Shown here in pieces: positions 9,622 through 19,084 of a stretch of DNA of 64,000 nt. The position numbers and the translations under genes were made by a program. Under the pieces are notes generated by a model, which did not search any database, was not told where the DNA came from, and saw nothing but the letters and a program-made list of their open reading frames with translations. The stretch's first letter is position 1. Each line of letters opens with the position of its first letter. This DNA is from DATFFO01 sp963772815 (GTDB taxonomy: Bacteria; Actinomycetota; Acidimicrobiia; Spongiisociales; ZC4RG35), in NCBI GenBank assembly GCA_963772815.1, contig CAVYYV010000004.1:1-64000 (forward strand), in the 5' to 3' direction.

Positions 9622-10662
9622 TCATTGCGGGACGGCAGTGATCACGCCGATGTGGTCCTCGGCGGTGTACCAGACACGGTCATCATGGCCTACAGCGATT
9701 CCACTTGGTGGCTTGCTCTGGGACCCGGGGTAGTGGAGCGGAGGGTCCAGGTCGATCAGATCACGAGGGTATAGGAGCGTCCAACCGAACTCCATACGAC
9801 CGATCTGGTTCGTGCCTCGCAGCGTGTACCAAACGGCCGAGTCGTCGGGTGGGCCGATGGTGATATCCCACGGTTCGCTTCCGGGCGGGAGGATCACTTG
9901 ATGGTCTATGGTGCGGCTATTCAAGTTGAGCCTACCCAAGTAGTGGCCTGTGCTTGCTGTGAACCACACATGTCCGTCTGGAGCCGCCGCCAGGCTCACC
10001 GGGTTTCCTGGAGCGTCCCACTCGCCGATTACGTCTCCGCTCAAGGTGAGGCATCCGATCTTCTCACGCGTCTTGTCCGCGAAATAGAGGTTCCCGTCAG
10101 CGCCCTGCACGATGTCGGTCAGTTCGCTCTCGGTCGGGTCGCTTGTGGAAACGACCGTCCAGTCTGCCTCCAGCTCGCCCTTCCCACCGCATGGCGTCGG
10201 GGACGAGCCGGGCTCGAAACAGCCGATACGCCCTGAGAATTTCTCCGTGAAGTACAGGCGGCCGTTATCGGCGTGTGTTATCGCCCAGAGCCACCTGATC
10301 TTGCCCTTGCCCGCGACGATCTCGTCGACCGCTGGGTCCAGCGGAAGCGTGTAACGGGCGTAGAAGCTGCCATCAGTGTTGATGCCCGTGATGGACGGCC
10401 CCTTCCCTTCGGGCTTGTAGTAAGTCTGAGTGAACCAGATTCGATCCTCGGCTGTCGTGATGCCCGCGCAGCTGACGTTGAGAACATTGGCAAGTTGGGG
10501 AGAAGGCGTGCTGTCGGTGGTGTCGATGCTGCCGACGCCCGCGTTGAACGCGGTGTACCACATCTTGTTATTGCCCTTCGGCCCCGCGGTGATGAAGCGG
10601 AACCAGTTGTGGTTGACGGGCGCTGGAAACTTCTGGACGGTGTAGTTGGTAGTAGACGACAT
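9622..10662 (-). CDS. Virginiamycin B lyase-like beta-propeller protein
   Basis: A 346-residue protein of repeated WFT/WYT blades such as ADNGRLYFTEK, GADGNLYFADK, APDGHVWFTAS and GHDDRVWYTAED, the pattern of the streptogramin lyase (Vgb)/SMP-30 type seven-bladed propeller. True Vgb enzymes linearise type B streptogramins, but many environmental members have unknown substrates, so resistance should not be assumed. The ATG at 10662 has a good leader with GGAGGGTAAGG just upstream. No signal peptide is seen, so it is probably cytoplasmic. It is monocistronic and divergent from the surface-protein gene at 11177. Confidence 0.75.
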   Translation of the reverse strand: MSSTTNYTVQKFPAPVNHNWFRFITAGPKGNNKMWYTAFNAGVGSIDTTDSTPSPQLANVLNVSCAGITTAEDRIWFTQTYYKPEGKGPSITGINTDGSFYARYTLPLDPAVDEIVAGKGKIRWLWAITHADNGRLYFTEKFSGRIGCFEPGSSPTPCGGKGELEADWTVVSTSDPTESELTDIVQGADGNLYFADKTREKIGCLTLSGDVIGEWDAPGNPVSLAAAPDGHVWFTASTGHYLGRLNLNSRTIDHQVILPPGSEPWDITIGPPDDSAVWYTLRGTNQIGRMEFGWTLLYPRDLIDLDPPLHYPGSQSKPPSGIAVGHDDRVWYTAEDHIGVITAVPQ

Positions 10663-10864
10663 TGGATCCTTACCCTCCTCAAGCAGACGTCGGTGAGTTC
10701 GACCCTATCCAACCTTGAAAAGGCGTGAGGCTCCTTCTCGCCCTAGCCCGGGGATGCGAGGCGAACGAAACGAGGGCCATCGCTCAGGCGTACTAGCGCC
10801 TTGACAACGTGCTTTGTGGACTCACGCGGGATGCGGATGCATCACGTCAGCTCTCAAAATCAAG

Positions 10865-10960
10865 TGGGGTTTGATGGGCGCGCGATAGCGAGATGCCCAG
10901 GGCAGGAGAATTGCGGAGCAAGAGATCCCGATTGGCGCCCACGCGTTCTATTTGGCTATG
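10865..10960 (+). repeat. Dispersed intergenic element, copy 2
   Basis: This is in the 514-base gap between two divergent genes, which has no other recognisable gene. GGGGTTTGATGG marks the start, and CCACGCGTTCTATTTGGC-TATGG (10939-10961) is a close match to the family core. Confidence 0.6.
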
Positions 10961-11176
10961 GAGAGGGTCCGGACGGGCGCCGATCTGTCAGCAGACACGA
11001 TGCCACAAGGCGCCAGGCCCCTAGACGGGATCCTCGATGGAGAGCTGTGCCAAGTCCTGGGTTCATGGACAGCAGGGGTCGGGTGGGGTGTGACGGGCCG
11101 TGAACATCCGGGGCCGTTTCCAGTACAGGGAGCCCATGCCGGAGGTAGCGTCTCTGGCAGTCAAGAGGAGGAACCG

Positions 11177-11860
11177 ATGACGGCAGGGAAGGTTGGAAGA
11201 GTGCGATGGGCGGCAATAGCGGTGCTGGTGGCACTGATTGCTGTGCCTCTGGCTGGGGCGGCTTCCGAGGTGTTCACGGATGTGCCTTCTTCGAACGTGT
11301 TCCACAATGACATCACATGGTTGGCTAACGCGGGTGTGACCAAGGGCTGCAATCCTCCGGACAACACTCGGTTCTGTCCCAGCGACAACGTCACCCGCGA
11401 GCAGATGGCAGCGTTTCTTCACCGGGGCGCCCCTGTTATCACGCGTATGCTCTATGACGGGAGTAGTGGTGACACGACCGTGGGTGACTCGTTTGAGTTG
11501 CATCGGACGATCGGGAGTTTCGTCAAGGTGTCTGATGGAACGGCCATTCTTGTCGACTGGAATGCTCATGCGAATACGGCGGGTGGTTTTTGTGAGTTCC
11601 AGTTGAGGATTGATGGGTTCAACGACAACGGCAGCAACTCGACCTCGTATGAGAATGCCGGCGCCGAAGCAGTCGTTTACGCTCCGCAGGACACTATCTC
11701 GGTTCAGGGGTTGTTCACGGGCTTGGCTGCCGGGGACCACGCCGTGCAGATTTGGCTTCGAGGCAGCGCCGCGAGCTGTGGGCTCAATTCGGGCGACTTC
11801 GGTCAAGAGCTCATCGTTACCGAGACCCCCTACTCAGCAGGCGTTGGTTCGACCAACTGA
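11177..11860 (+). CDS. Secreted protein with one S-layer-type cell-wall repeat
   Basis: A 227-residue product. The ATG at 11177 has a strong ribosome site (AAGAGGAGG) and is followed by a signal peptide (RVRWAAIAVLVALIAVPLAGAA). One copy of the Acidimicrobiia-type SLH-like repeat covers about residues 32-88: FTDVPSSNVFHNDITWL, GCNPPDNTRFCPSDNVTR and EQMAAFLHR. The remaining 130 residues form a beta-rich domain with paired cysteines (GGFCEFQLRIDG, SAASCGLNSG) that I do not recognise. It is probably anchored to the envelope through the repeat, like the protein at 19085-21438. An upstream extension of the frame to 10952 lacks a ribosome site and runs through repeat DNA. Confidence 0.75.
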   Translation: MTAGKVGRVRWAAIAVLVALIAVPLAGAASEVFTDVPSSNVFHNDITWLANAGVTKGCNPPDNTRFCPSDNVTREQMAAFLHRGAPVITRMLYDGSSGDTTVGDSFELHRTIGSFVKVSDGTAILVDWNAHANTAGGFCEFQLRIDGFNDNGSNSTSYENAGAEAVVYAPQDTISVQGLFTGLAAGDHAVQIWLRGSAASCGLNSGDFGQELIVTETPYSAGVGSTN

Positions 11861-12005
11861 AAGGATGGTCGCCGGCGGTTCCTGCGGACCTGGTGTGCCG
11901 TTTGAGGGGGAGCGAACGTGTCTTCGCGCATCGACTGACCAGCCGCAGCATGTGAGGAAACTCGTCTCGCAAGCGGACGCTTCCCTCCATCCCTCAGCCT
12001 CTGTA

Positions 12006-12100
12006 ACGTTTGATGTACCTTTGATATCGGAGACGGTGTCCGCCGATCCGGCTACGAATCAGGGCCCAACCAGCCGCACCGCGTTCTATTGGGCGTATGG
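12006..12100 (+). repeat. Dispersed intergenic element, copy 3
   Basis: This occupies the 448-base gap 11861-12308, which holds no other clear gene. GTTTGATGTACCTTTGATA is the double TTTGA motif and CACCGCGTTCTATTGGGCG (12078-12096) is the core. Confidence 0.55.
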
Positions 12101-12308
12101 GGCGGCGACCGGGATCTGTCTGCTGGCGGCCAACAGACGGTGCCCGCGGTTGGACATTTCGTCACGCAGCGTACCGGCAGACACGACAGCATTGGAGGTG
12201 GCGTCCTCGACCGGCACTTCGGGGACAGCGCGAATCGGTCACGCGATCCCGAGGCGTCTCACTTAGGCTTGCCCCCAGGCGCATCGTGGCGGGCGCCTGA
12301 GGAGCGGC

Positions 12309-12869
12309 ATGGCCAAGCTGATCTACGTGGCGAATGTGTCCCTCGACGGCTACATGGAGGATGCGCACGGCGGGTTCGAATGGACCGAGCCCGCCGACGA
12401 GGTTTTCAGCTTCATTACTGACCTTTTGCGCCCCGTCGGTGGCTACCTCTATGGACGGCGAATGTACGAGACAATGGCCGTGTGGGAGACCGACCCTACC
12501 CTGGCCGCCCAGTCGAAGCTCATGGCCGACTTCGCCAACGTCTGGCAAACGGCCGACAAGATCGTCTACTCCTCGACGCTGCCCGGAGTCTCGACCGCCA
12601 AAACGCAGCTCGAGCGCCGCTTCAACCCCGATGCGGTCCGGGACATGAAGATGTCCGCCGCCAGCGACTTCACCGTCGGCGGGCCGACTCTGACAGCACA
12701 CGCCTTCCCCGCCGGGCTGGTCGATGAGTGCCACCTCTTCGTTTATCCGCTGCTCGTCGGTCAAGGCAAGCCTGCATTCGCCAGCGACGTCGCCGCCGAA
12801 TTGGAGCTGCTGGACGAACACCGGTTTGGTAACGGTGTCGTGTACCTGCGCTACCGCACCCAGAACTGA
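12309..12869 (+). CDS. Dihydrofolate reductase/RibD C-terminal domain family protein
   Basis: A 186-residue single-domain protein of the RibD_C/DHFR-like superfamily. The N-terminus KLIYVANVSLDGYMEDAHGG matches the opening of these NADPH-dependent reductase-like proteins. YLYGRRMYETM (about residues 50-60) is the typical G-R-T-E-like segment, and FTVGGPTLTAHAFPAGLVDE (about 120-139) and PLLVGQGKP (about 148) are the conserved late motifs. The substrate is unknown, and it is too short for a full RibD. GAGGAG lies just before the ATG. The gene stands alone, flanked on both sides by dispersed-repeat copies. Confidence 0.88.
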   Translation: MAKLIYVANVSLDGYMEDAHGGFEWTEPADEVFSFITDLLRPVGGYLYGRRMYETMAVWETDPTLAAQSKLMADFANVWQTADKIVYSSTLPGVSTAKTQLERRFNPDAVRDMKMSAASDFTVGGPTLTAHAFPAGLVDECHLFVYPLLVGQGKPAFASDVAAELELLDEHRFGNGVVYLRYRTQN

Positions 12870-12890
12870 CCCTCCAAGTGGAAACGCACC

Positions 12891-12943
12891 GTCGCTTCGC
12901 TTCGACACGGAAGAGGTCAGAGGTTCGAATCCGTCGGGCCCAC
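12891..12943 (+). repeat. tRNA-Ile-like 3-prime relic, copy 1
   Basis: CGCTTCGCT, GAAGAGGTCAGAGG, TTCGAATCC and GGGCCCAC occur in the order and spacing of the anticodon arm, variable loop, T arm and acceptor 3-prime strand of an actinobacterial tRNA-Ile. There is no 5-prime half and the anticodon loop is altered, so it is not a functional tRNA. The likeness continues into the second copy at 21633 through CAGGTTGAAAGGCAG (12955-12969). It is possibly an old attachment site. Confidence 0.55.
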
Positions 12944-12989
12944 GGGAGGGTTTCAGGTTGAAAGGCAGTGTCGGTGTGGCCGATGTCTT

Positions 12990-13116
12990 CTGGCCTGGTT
13001 TCCGGTGACACCCTTGACGCCGGTGACGGCGCTCCCGCTAGGCGCCCGATTTCGCCCGTGGAAGCTGGCCCTTCCAAGCCAACACGTTCCATTTGGCCAA
13101 TTTGTCGAGGGCTCCC
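12990..13116 (+). repeat. Dispersed intergenic element, copy 4
   Basis: GGCGCTCCCGC, ATTTCGCCCGTGGAAGCTGG, CCAACACGTTCCATTTGGCC (13079-13098) and TCGAGGGCTCCC (13105-13116) match copy 7 at 28749-28867 along almost the whole length. The rest of the gap 12870-13545 has no convincing gene. Confidence 0.7.
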
Positions 13117-13545
13117 TTCTCGCAATCCGGTTGGATCGGTCGTGGTAGGGCGATGCACAAGGTGTTGAGTCCGTTGGACCGCACCCTCCCCGCTACGAAG
13201 TCAACGAGTATACGAGTTGGCCGGATCTCGGGGGTTGACCGTGACGCAGATCAGGCCCCGGATCGGCAGCCTGGCTATGCGCATCACATAGGATCGGTCC
13301 CGTCAGCGTTCCCGACCATTTGCGAGCAATCCTGGAGGACGATAGAGCGTTCACAGCCTTAGCTTAGAGACTCGAGCGCCTCTGACCGAGAAGCTGGCCA
13401 GATACTCACGAGGCACGAGTTGGTAACGCTTCCGTATCGTTCCTCGCGTAAACAGGGGGCTCATGCAAGCGGAACGAAGCCGGGATTTGGGTCGACCCAG
13501 AGACTCGGGTTCCCATAGGTACTGCCAGATCGAAAGGAGATCGCG

Positions 13546-15516
13546 ATGCCTCCAACGCTGACGGCTGATCCCAATCCGGTGGTGGTGTTCGGAGCGGGCA
13601 AGTCGGGAAACACCGTTGTCCACTGGGACACTGGGGGAGGGTTCGAAGGTCAGTTGCTCGTGTCGGTCGACGGGGGTCCCTCGGGGATGGTGTCGGGGCC
13701 CGCCAGATCGGGTGACCACCCCCACGCGATTGTCGAAGGTCATTCATATGAGTTCCAGCTGGTCAGAGTCAACAACGGCTCGCTGCTGGCAACGAAAACC
13801 GTGACGGCCGAGGACTTCCAGAGAGTGCTTATCGAGGAAGGGGCAGCCGCCTGGGAGCTGTCCCGGAAGATCAATCCGCCCCAGAGGATCATGGACCTCG
13901 ACGTTGTTCCGAACGTCGACTCACTTCACGTTAGTTTCACTACCTCTATCGAATGCGTTCCCGAGATCGTGGTAGAGACCATGACGGGGGATGTACTTGA
14001 GAGATTCGCCCGAGCACCCTTCCTGCCCGACACGAAACACGTAGCCAAACTCGGGACGACCCGACCCCTGCCCCAGGGCACCCGTCTGCGCATCCAAATC
14101 AAAGCGCCGGGTCCCAAACCGTCGATGAGCTTCGCTCAGAAGGATGCCCACCGGAGTGTGATCGTCGAGACCGGAACTCGCTCGGCGGTCGTCAGATTCA
14201 CCAGCGTCATCGTTCACAACGACAGTGACGAGGGAGGTTCGGGCGAGTTCACGTTCTATTTCACAACGGGTGACGCCGACGCTGCCGTCCCGGCGCTCGA
14301 CTACAACGCCCCGGAATGGGAGGGAGACATATCCGACCGCGAGAAGGTCGACGTCAACCGAGCTATCCCACTCCCTATGTGCCCTCCCCATGTGTATGTC
14401 CGGGTGGAAGGGTGGGAGGACGACACGTTCCTCGGCGTCCCCTTCTGGGGACCGTTCAGGGGGATCGGAGGACGAGATGTCGGAACGTCGGGAATGACAG
14501 GGCCGTGGGGTGACATGGCAGAGGTCGCCGCCAGCATCGATATAACACGTCCGCCCATGGCGGGGCCCGACGGTGTGAGCCCGATTCCCTTTTCCATGAG
14601 CACCGGGCCATTTCACGTCTCCTTCACTGTCAACGGCGTAATCAACGTCTCAGCAACGTCGGGCCTCGGCTATCACTCGCTGGTGCGTAGCTTCAAGTGG
14701 GCTCGTCAACACGGAGCCCTCCAGGGCCCGAGTGCGGTACTGACCGGCGTCATCGGAACTGGCGATCACGGCAAAGCCAGAACCCTCGTGGCCACCGATG
14801 GTCGATCCTCCGTCTACCTCTCCGTGCCTGAGGGTGACCAGTCCAACCGTGGGAACAGGTGGGTCGAAGTGGCCACATGGCCGGGAGGTGCCGTTACCCC
14901 CGTCGAGTCTCCTCAGGGAACGATCGAGCTCTTCGGTGTCGATGAACAGGGGAACACCCTGCACTGGGTGCCCGGAAAGCGTTTCCCGGAAGGGGGATGG
15001 GTCAAACTGGACCTGACCTCGAAAGGCCCGCTGGAAGCCGTCGCTAGCCGGTCTCAGACCGAGTTATTCGCTGTGAACTCGGACGGGCGCGTGGTCCACC
15101 GCGTTGTCGTAGGCGGCTCGGGGCCGGACCAAGCATGGCAGAGCGTTGGCGACCTCCTGGCGGTGGAGATCCAGGCCGTGGCTGTGCCCGGCTTGGGCAC
15201 GAGCTTGTTCGCCCTTGATCCCGACGGTGGCGTTTGGCACTGCCATCGCAGGCCCCGACGAATGAGGTGGGAAGCCTGGACTCAAATATGTGAGGGGGGC
15301 ATCGGATGGTTCCAGGTGGCGCTGACCGACGAAGGAAAATGCTTGCAGGTCGCCGCCGTCACCGGCGATCGTCAGCTGCGTTCATTGGCCTGGGTCAATT
15401 ATCCGGAGACCCCACCAGAGTCGGGATGGTCCGATCTCGGCGACTATGACGGCTGGGAGCCTGCTCGGGACCTCCTTCCCGAGTCAAGTCGCGCCGCCAC
15501 GGTGGAGAACCCTTGA
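13546..15516 (+). CDS. Large protein of unknown function with a C-terminal PLL/tachylectin-like propeller
   Basis: A 656-residue product; AAGGAG sits eight bases before the ATG at 13546. No signal peptide or membrane helix is visible. Residues about 5-85 look like an Ig-like beta domain (LTADPNPVVVFGAG, SVDGGPSGMV). Residues 100-300 are beta-rich and unrecognised. From about residue 385 there are repeating units of the form ATDGRSSVYL, GVDEQGNTLHWV, AVNSDGRVVHRV and ALDPDGGVWHCH, which resemble PLL-type lectin beta-propellers. A carbohydrate-binding role is an inference. It precedes the secreted subtilisin gene by about 110 bases in the same direction, so the two may be co-expressed. Confidence 0.6.
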   Translation: MPPTLTADPNPVVVFGAGKSGNTVVHWDTGGGFEGQLLVSVDGGPSGMVSGPARSGDHPHAIVEGHSYEFQLVRVNNGSLLATKTVTAEDFQRVLIEEGAAAWELSRKINPPQRIMDLDVVPNVDSLHVSFTTSIECVPEIVVETMTGDVLERFARAPFLPDTKHVAKLGTTRPLPQGTRLRIQIKAPGPKPSMSFAQKDAHRSVIVETGTRSAVVRFTSVIVHNDSDEGGSGEFTFYFTTGDADAAVPALDYNAPEWEGDISDREKVDVNRAIPLPMCPPHVYVRVEGWEDDTFLGVPFWGPFRGIGGRDVGTSGMTGPWGDMAEVAASIDITRPPMAGPDGVSPIPFSMSTGPFHVSFTVNGVINVSATSGLGYHSLVRSFKWARQHGALQGPSAVLTGVIGTGDHGKARTLVATDGRSSVYLSVPEGDQSNRGNRWVEVATWPGGAVTPVESPQGTIELFGVDEQGNTLHWVPGKRFPEGGWVKLDLTSKGPLEAVASRSQTELFAVNSDGRVVHRVVVGGSGPDQAWQSVGDLLAVEIQAVAVPGLGTSLFALDPDGGVWHCHRRPRRMRWEAWTQICEGGIGWFQVALTDEGKCLQVAAVTGDRQLRSLAWVNYPETPPESGWSDLGDYDGWEPARDLLPESSRAATVENP

Positions 15517-15627
15517 GTAGTCTCCTCTGCGATCGCCAGTTGAGGAAGGGGAGTCGTGGGTCCGGAGCCGAGACGCCACGAGCACGCCAACCCAGCGGAT
15601 CCGCTCCGTGACGGGGGGCAGTGGGTG

Positions 15628-18600
15628 ATGACGTGCCGGGGTGCTTCGAAGGATCGGCGGAATGGAGCGCGTCGCGGAATCGGGTGTGTGGCCGTGTTCG
15701 GCGCCCTCTCTTTGGTGGTGTCTCTTTTCGCTGGCGCGCCGTCGACAGCGTTCGCTGCATCCGGGGTCCGTACCTATGTGGCGCACATGTCCGGAGATGA
15801 GACCGTGCCTGCAGCCGAGACAGCTGCACAAGGGCAGGCGATACTGCGGTATGGCGTCGACGACGGACTGCAGGTCCGAGTTGTCGTCGCCAACCTCGAG
15901 GACGTCGCGGGCGCACACCTTCATCTTGCCCAACCTGGCTCCAATGGGCCGGTAGTGATCGATCTCCTGGATGGAACACCGATACCGGCCGGGTCCGTGA
16001 CAGGTGTAATCGTCGAGCGGACAGTCCGCCGGCAGGACCTGACAGGACCGCTGGACGGATCGGATTTGGCCGATCTCACCGCTGCCATCGAGGCCGGAAT
16101 GGTCTACGTCGACGTGCACACCGCCGACTTCCCGACCAGCGAGATCCGGGGTCAACTGGTCTCCCGGCCCGACGGCGGCGACTTGACCGAACCGTTCACG
16201 TATTCGATCGACAACACACTTGCACCGGATCCTGCAGCCGTGCCGGACTCACAAAGGGGAGTACGACCACTTGCCGCCGTCGCCGATGAACAGGGGGTCG
16301 TCAGCACCTTCGTCGAGAACGAGGTGATACTCGCCCCCCGCAGCCGCGGCGAGCTGAGATCGTTCCTACGGGCCTACGGCGGCACCATCGTTGAGAGCGA
16401 CAGGATCCCCCAACCACCGGAATCCCTCGGGATCGTCCTCACCAGCGAGGAGATGGCTCCCACGGAGTACACGATCCGGGTTGATACAAGTCGAGTGACG
16501 CTGACGACACTCGAAGCCGACGCCGAAGCAGCCGGTTTCGGGGGAGACCGCACGTTCTCGTCGGAGTCGGCGGCCCGTCTCATGGCCTTGATGGTCGGAG
16601 AACGTCGTGGCGGAGCGACCGTTTCGCCCAACTACGTCTTTGAACCGTCGGGCTCGATGTTGTTCGAAACCGAAGAGCACCCAGATCCCAAGCCGACCGA
16701 TCCGACCAAAGACAATTTCGACGCCTTCCATTGGCCGGCGCTTCGTTTCGGTAACGATGCGGCGAGTAGCTACTCGAATGTGCTCAAGGCCTGGCAATTC
16801 GTCGCCGCCCACGGCATCGAACGACGCGCGGAAGTTGCCATCATCGACAGCGGATTCTGGATAGACGGCCAAGGCGTCCCCGGTTCCACACGCAGCGATG
16901 GCATCTCCGACTTCTCATTCGGCACACCGGTCAGCCAATACGACTTCGACGGCGAGGACTATCTCGCTGGTGGGCCGAACCTGGCCCCATGCAAGAACGG
17001 TGGCTGTCCCTGGCACGGCAACGACAGCGCGAGCATCGCTGCGGCGATCCCTGACAACGGATACGGAGTGGCGGGGACGGGAGGCTGGGTGACAGATCCG
17101 ATGCTGTTCCGCACCAACTTCCTCCGGTCCCAGATGGCATGGGCGATTAGAACGGCGACAGCCTGGGGCGCCGACATCATCTCCATCAGTAGCAACAACC
17201 CCTGCAACCTCGACTGCGGGCTGTGGCTCAGCAACACGTTCCTGGCGACTCTCGACGCGCAGCGAGGCGGTGTCGCCCTAGTGGCCTCGGCGGGCAACGA
17301 GGGGATAGACCTCGACCAAGCTCCCAGCTGGCCATGCTCCCTCCCGCCCATCGACGGCACTCCCGGCACCGTATGTGTAGGTGCCCTCGACCCGGGCACG
17401 ATCCAACGTCGCCCGGGGACCAACTATGGGAGCGCGGTGGACATATTCGCCCCGACCCATCTGGCCACAACCCCGAACCCATCCACCACGGCGAACAACC
17501 CACCCCTTGCCTTCGGCACCGGCACCAGCGCCTCGGCACCATTCGTCGCCGGGGTCCTCGCCATGATGAAAGCGGTCAATCCGACCCTGACGCCGTCACA
17601 GCTGGACGCAATCGTCAAGGGAGCCGCAAGGACCAACTCGTCAGATCCCACCGTGACCCGATATCTGGACGCGTTCGCCGCAGTGCGAGCCGCAGCAGGC
17701 GGCATCCTCCCACCGGACTACCTCGAACCAAACGACACCGTAGGCACCGCCACACTCCTCGAGCCGGGTTCATACGAGGGACTCACACTGAGCACGGACC
17801 GCGACTACTACCAGTTGTCTCTCGCCGAATACAGCGACGTGACCATCGACGTCGACTACATGGCAGGCCTTTCGACCGTCCGCCCCGTCCTCATCGACAC
17901 GCCGGGCGCCGCACCACCAATCGGAGCACCGGTCGTGGAAGTCCACCCGGAAGGAACGGTCGAAGGGGAGTCCCGCAGCTGGTCCCTCGCTCCGGGCAGC
18001 TACGTATTCGAAATGAAGAGCGGCCTCAACCTCTACAACCTCACCCTCGACGCGAATCCAACGCCACTCCTACCAGATGTCTACGAGGTCAACGACACGA
18101 TCGGAACAGCAGCCGCGCCGGCCGCCGGCCACCACGTCGCCAACCTCCATGCCGCGAGCGACGTCGACCACTATCAGTTCACCGTGCCCAACCTGAACAC
18201 CGCAACCCAGGTCTTCCACTTCGGAGTGGAATTCTCGGAGGCGCCGGTCGAGCTGACACTCTTCAAAGATGGGGCCAACCTCGGCACCCTGCCGCCGTCG
18301 ACCAGCCCTTCCGTCGACGTCAGCCAACCCGGCACCTATATCGCGGCGGATCGACGAACCCGGGAGAACCCGCTACGGCTTCTCGCTCGGCCTGGAAGCG
18401 ACAGAGGCTCTCACCGGACCCGACTTCCCGGTACCGATCGAACGGTTCTGGTTCATCGACCCCACCGGCGCCATCGATCGCTGGCTCTTCGACGAACGGG
18501 AAGCGTTCGTACTACCCCAGGATGCCTACCAGGTTGAGACCTTCGAAGGCCTCAACCTGGAAGGAGAAAAACTGCACGCCACTCTCTACACGCTGGGCGG

Positions 18601-18784
18601 CGACGTCGTCGCCGAAGGCGAACCCTTGGGGGACTCGACGGGAACGCAGGCCGAGTACCTGACGTTCGACACCACGAACGAAGGCCAGACCTACATCCTC
18701 GTCATCGAACGAACCACACTCACGGAAACCGACAGCCTCCTCCCAGCCATCCCCTACGCACTCAGCTGGCAAGAGGTCCCATGA
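15628..18784 (+). CDS. Secreted CHRD-domain plus subtilisin (S8) serine protease, one frameshift
   Basis: The ATG at 15628 begins a signal peptide (CVAVFGALSLVVSLFAGAPS) ending near AFAAS; a GTG at 15556 is a less likely longer start. Next comes a CHRD domain (about residues 50-185: MSGDETVPAAETAAQGQA, GAHLHLAQPGSNGPV). The S8 catalytic domain follows, with Asp in AIIDSGFW (about 405), His in CPWHGNDSA (about 461) and Ser in GTGTSASAPFVAG (about 634), plus LVASAGNEG. Two C-terminal PPC-like beta domains start with EPNDTVGTA and EVNDTIGTA. Near 18348 one extra G in GCGGCGG breaks the frame; removing it restores GTYIARIDEPGRTRYGF and reading continues to 18784. The role is an extracellular protease, possibly surface-associated. 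Confidence 0.82.
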
Positions 18785-19084
18785 GACAGACCTCAAGGAT
18801 GAGACGCCAAATCATGAATGAGAAATCTGCGGCGGATTTGCCGGTTTGACCCCGTTCGACAGCGCCAGTCGGGCCATCCAAATCCGCAACAACGACAGAC
18901 CTTCACCTGCTCCGCACCTATTCCAGACTCGCGTGCCAGAAGGTGCCCGGGCTCTGGTTCGGTCATGTGCCGGTGGCGCGTTTGGCGAGTATTTGATGCG
19001 GGGTCGCACCAATCCTCTTCCTGGGAGATGACGCCTCGGTCTCGCAGCCTTGGGCTGTGCCCTGATGTGTTGGAGCCGGGTTTG
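18785..19084. other. Gap between convergent genes
   Basis: About 300 bases. GGTTTGACCCCGTTCGAC at 18842-18859 resembles the opening of the dispersed element, but no core follows. No gene or clear terminator is seen. Confidence 0.4.
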
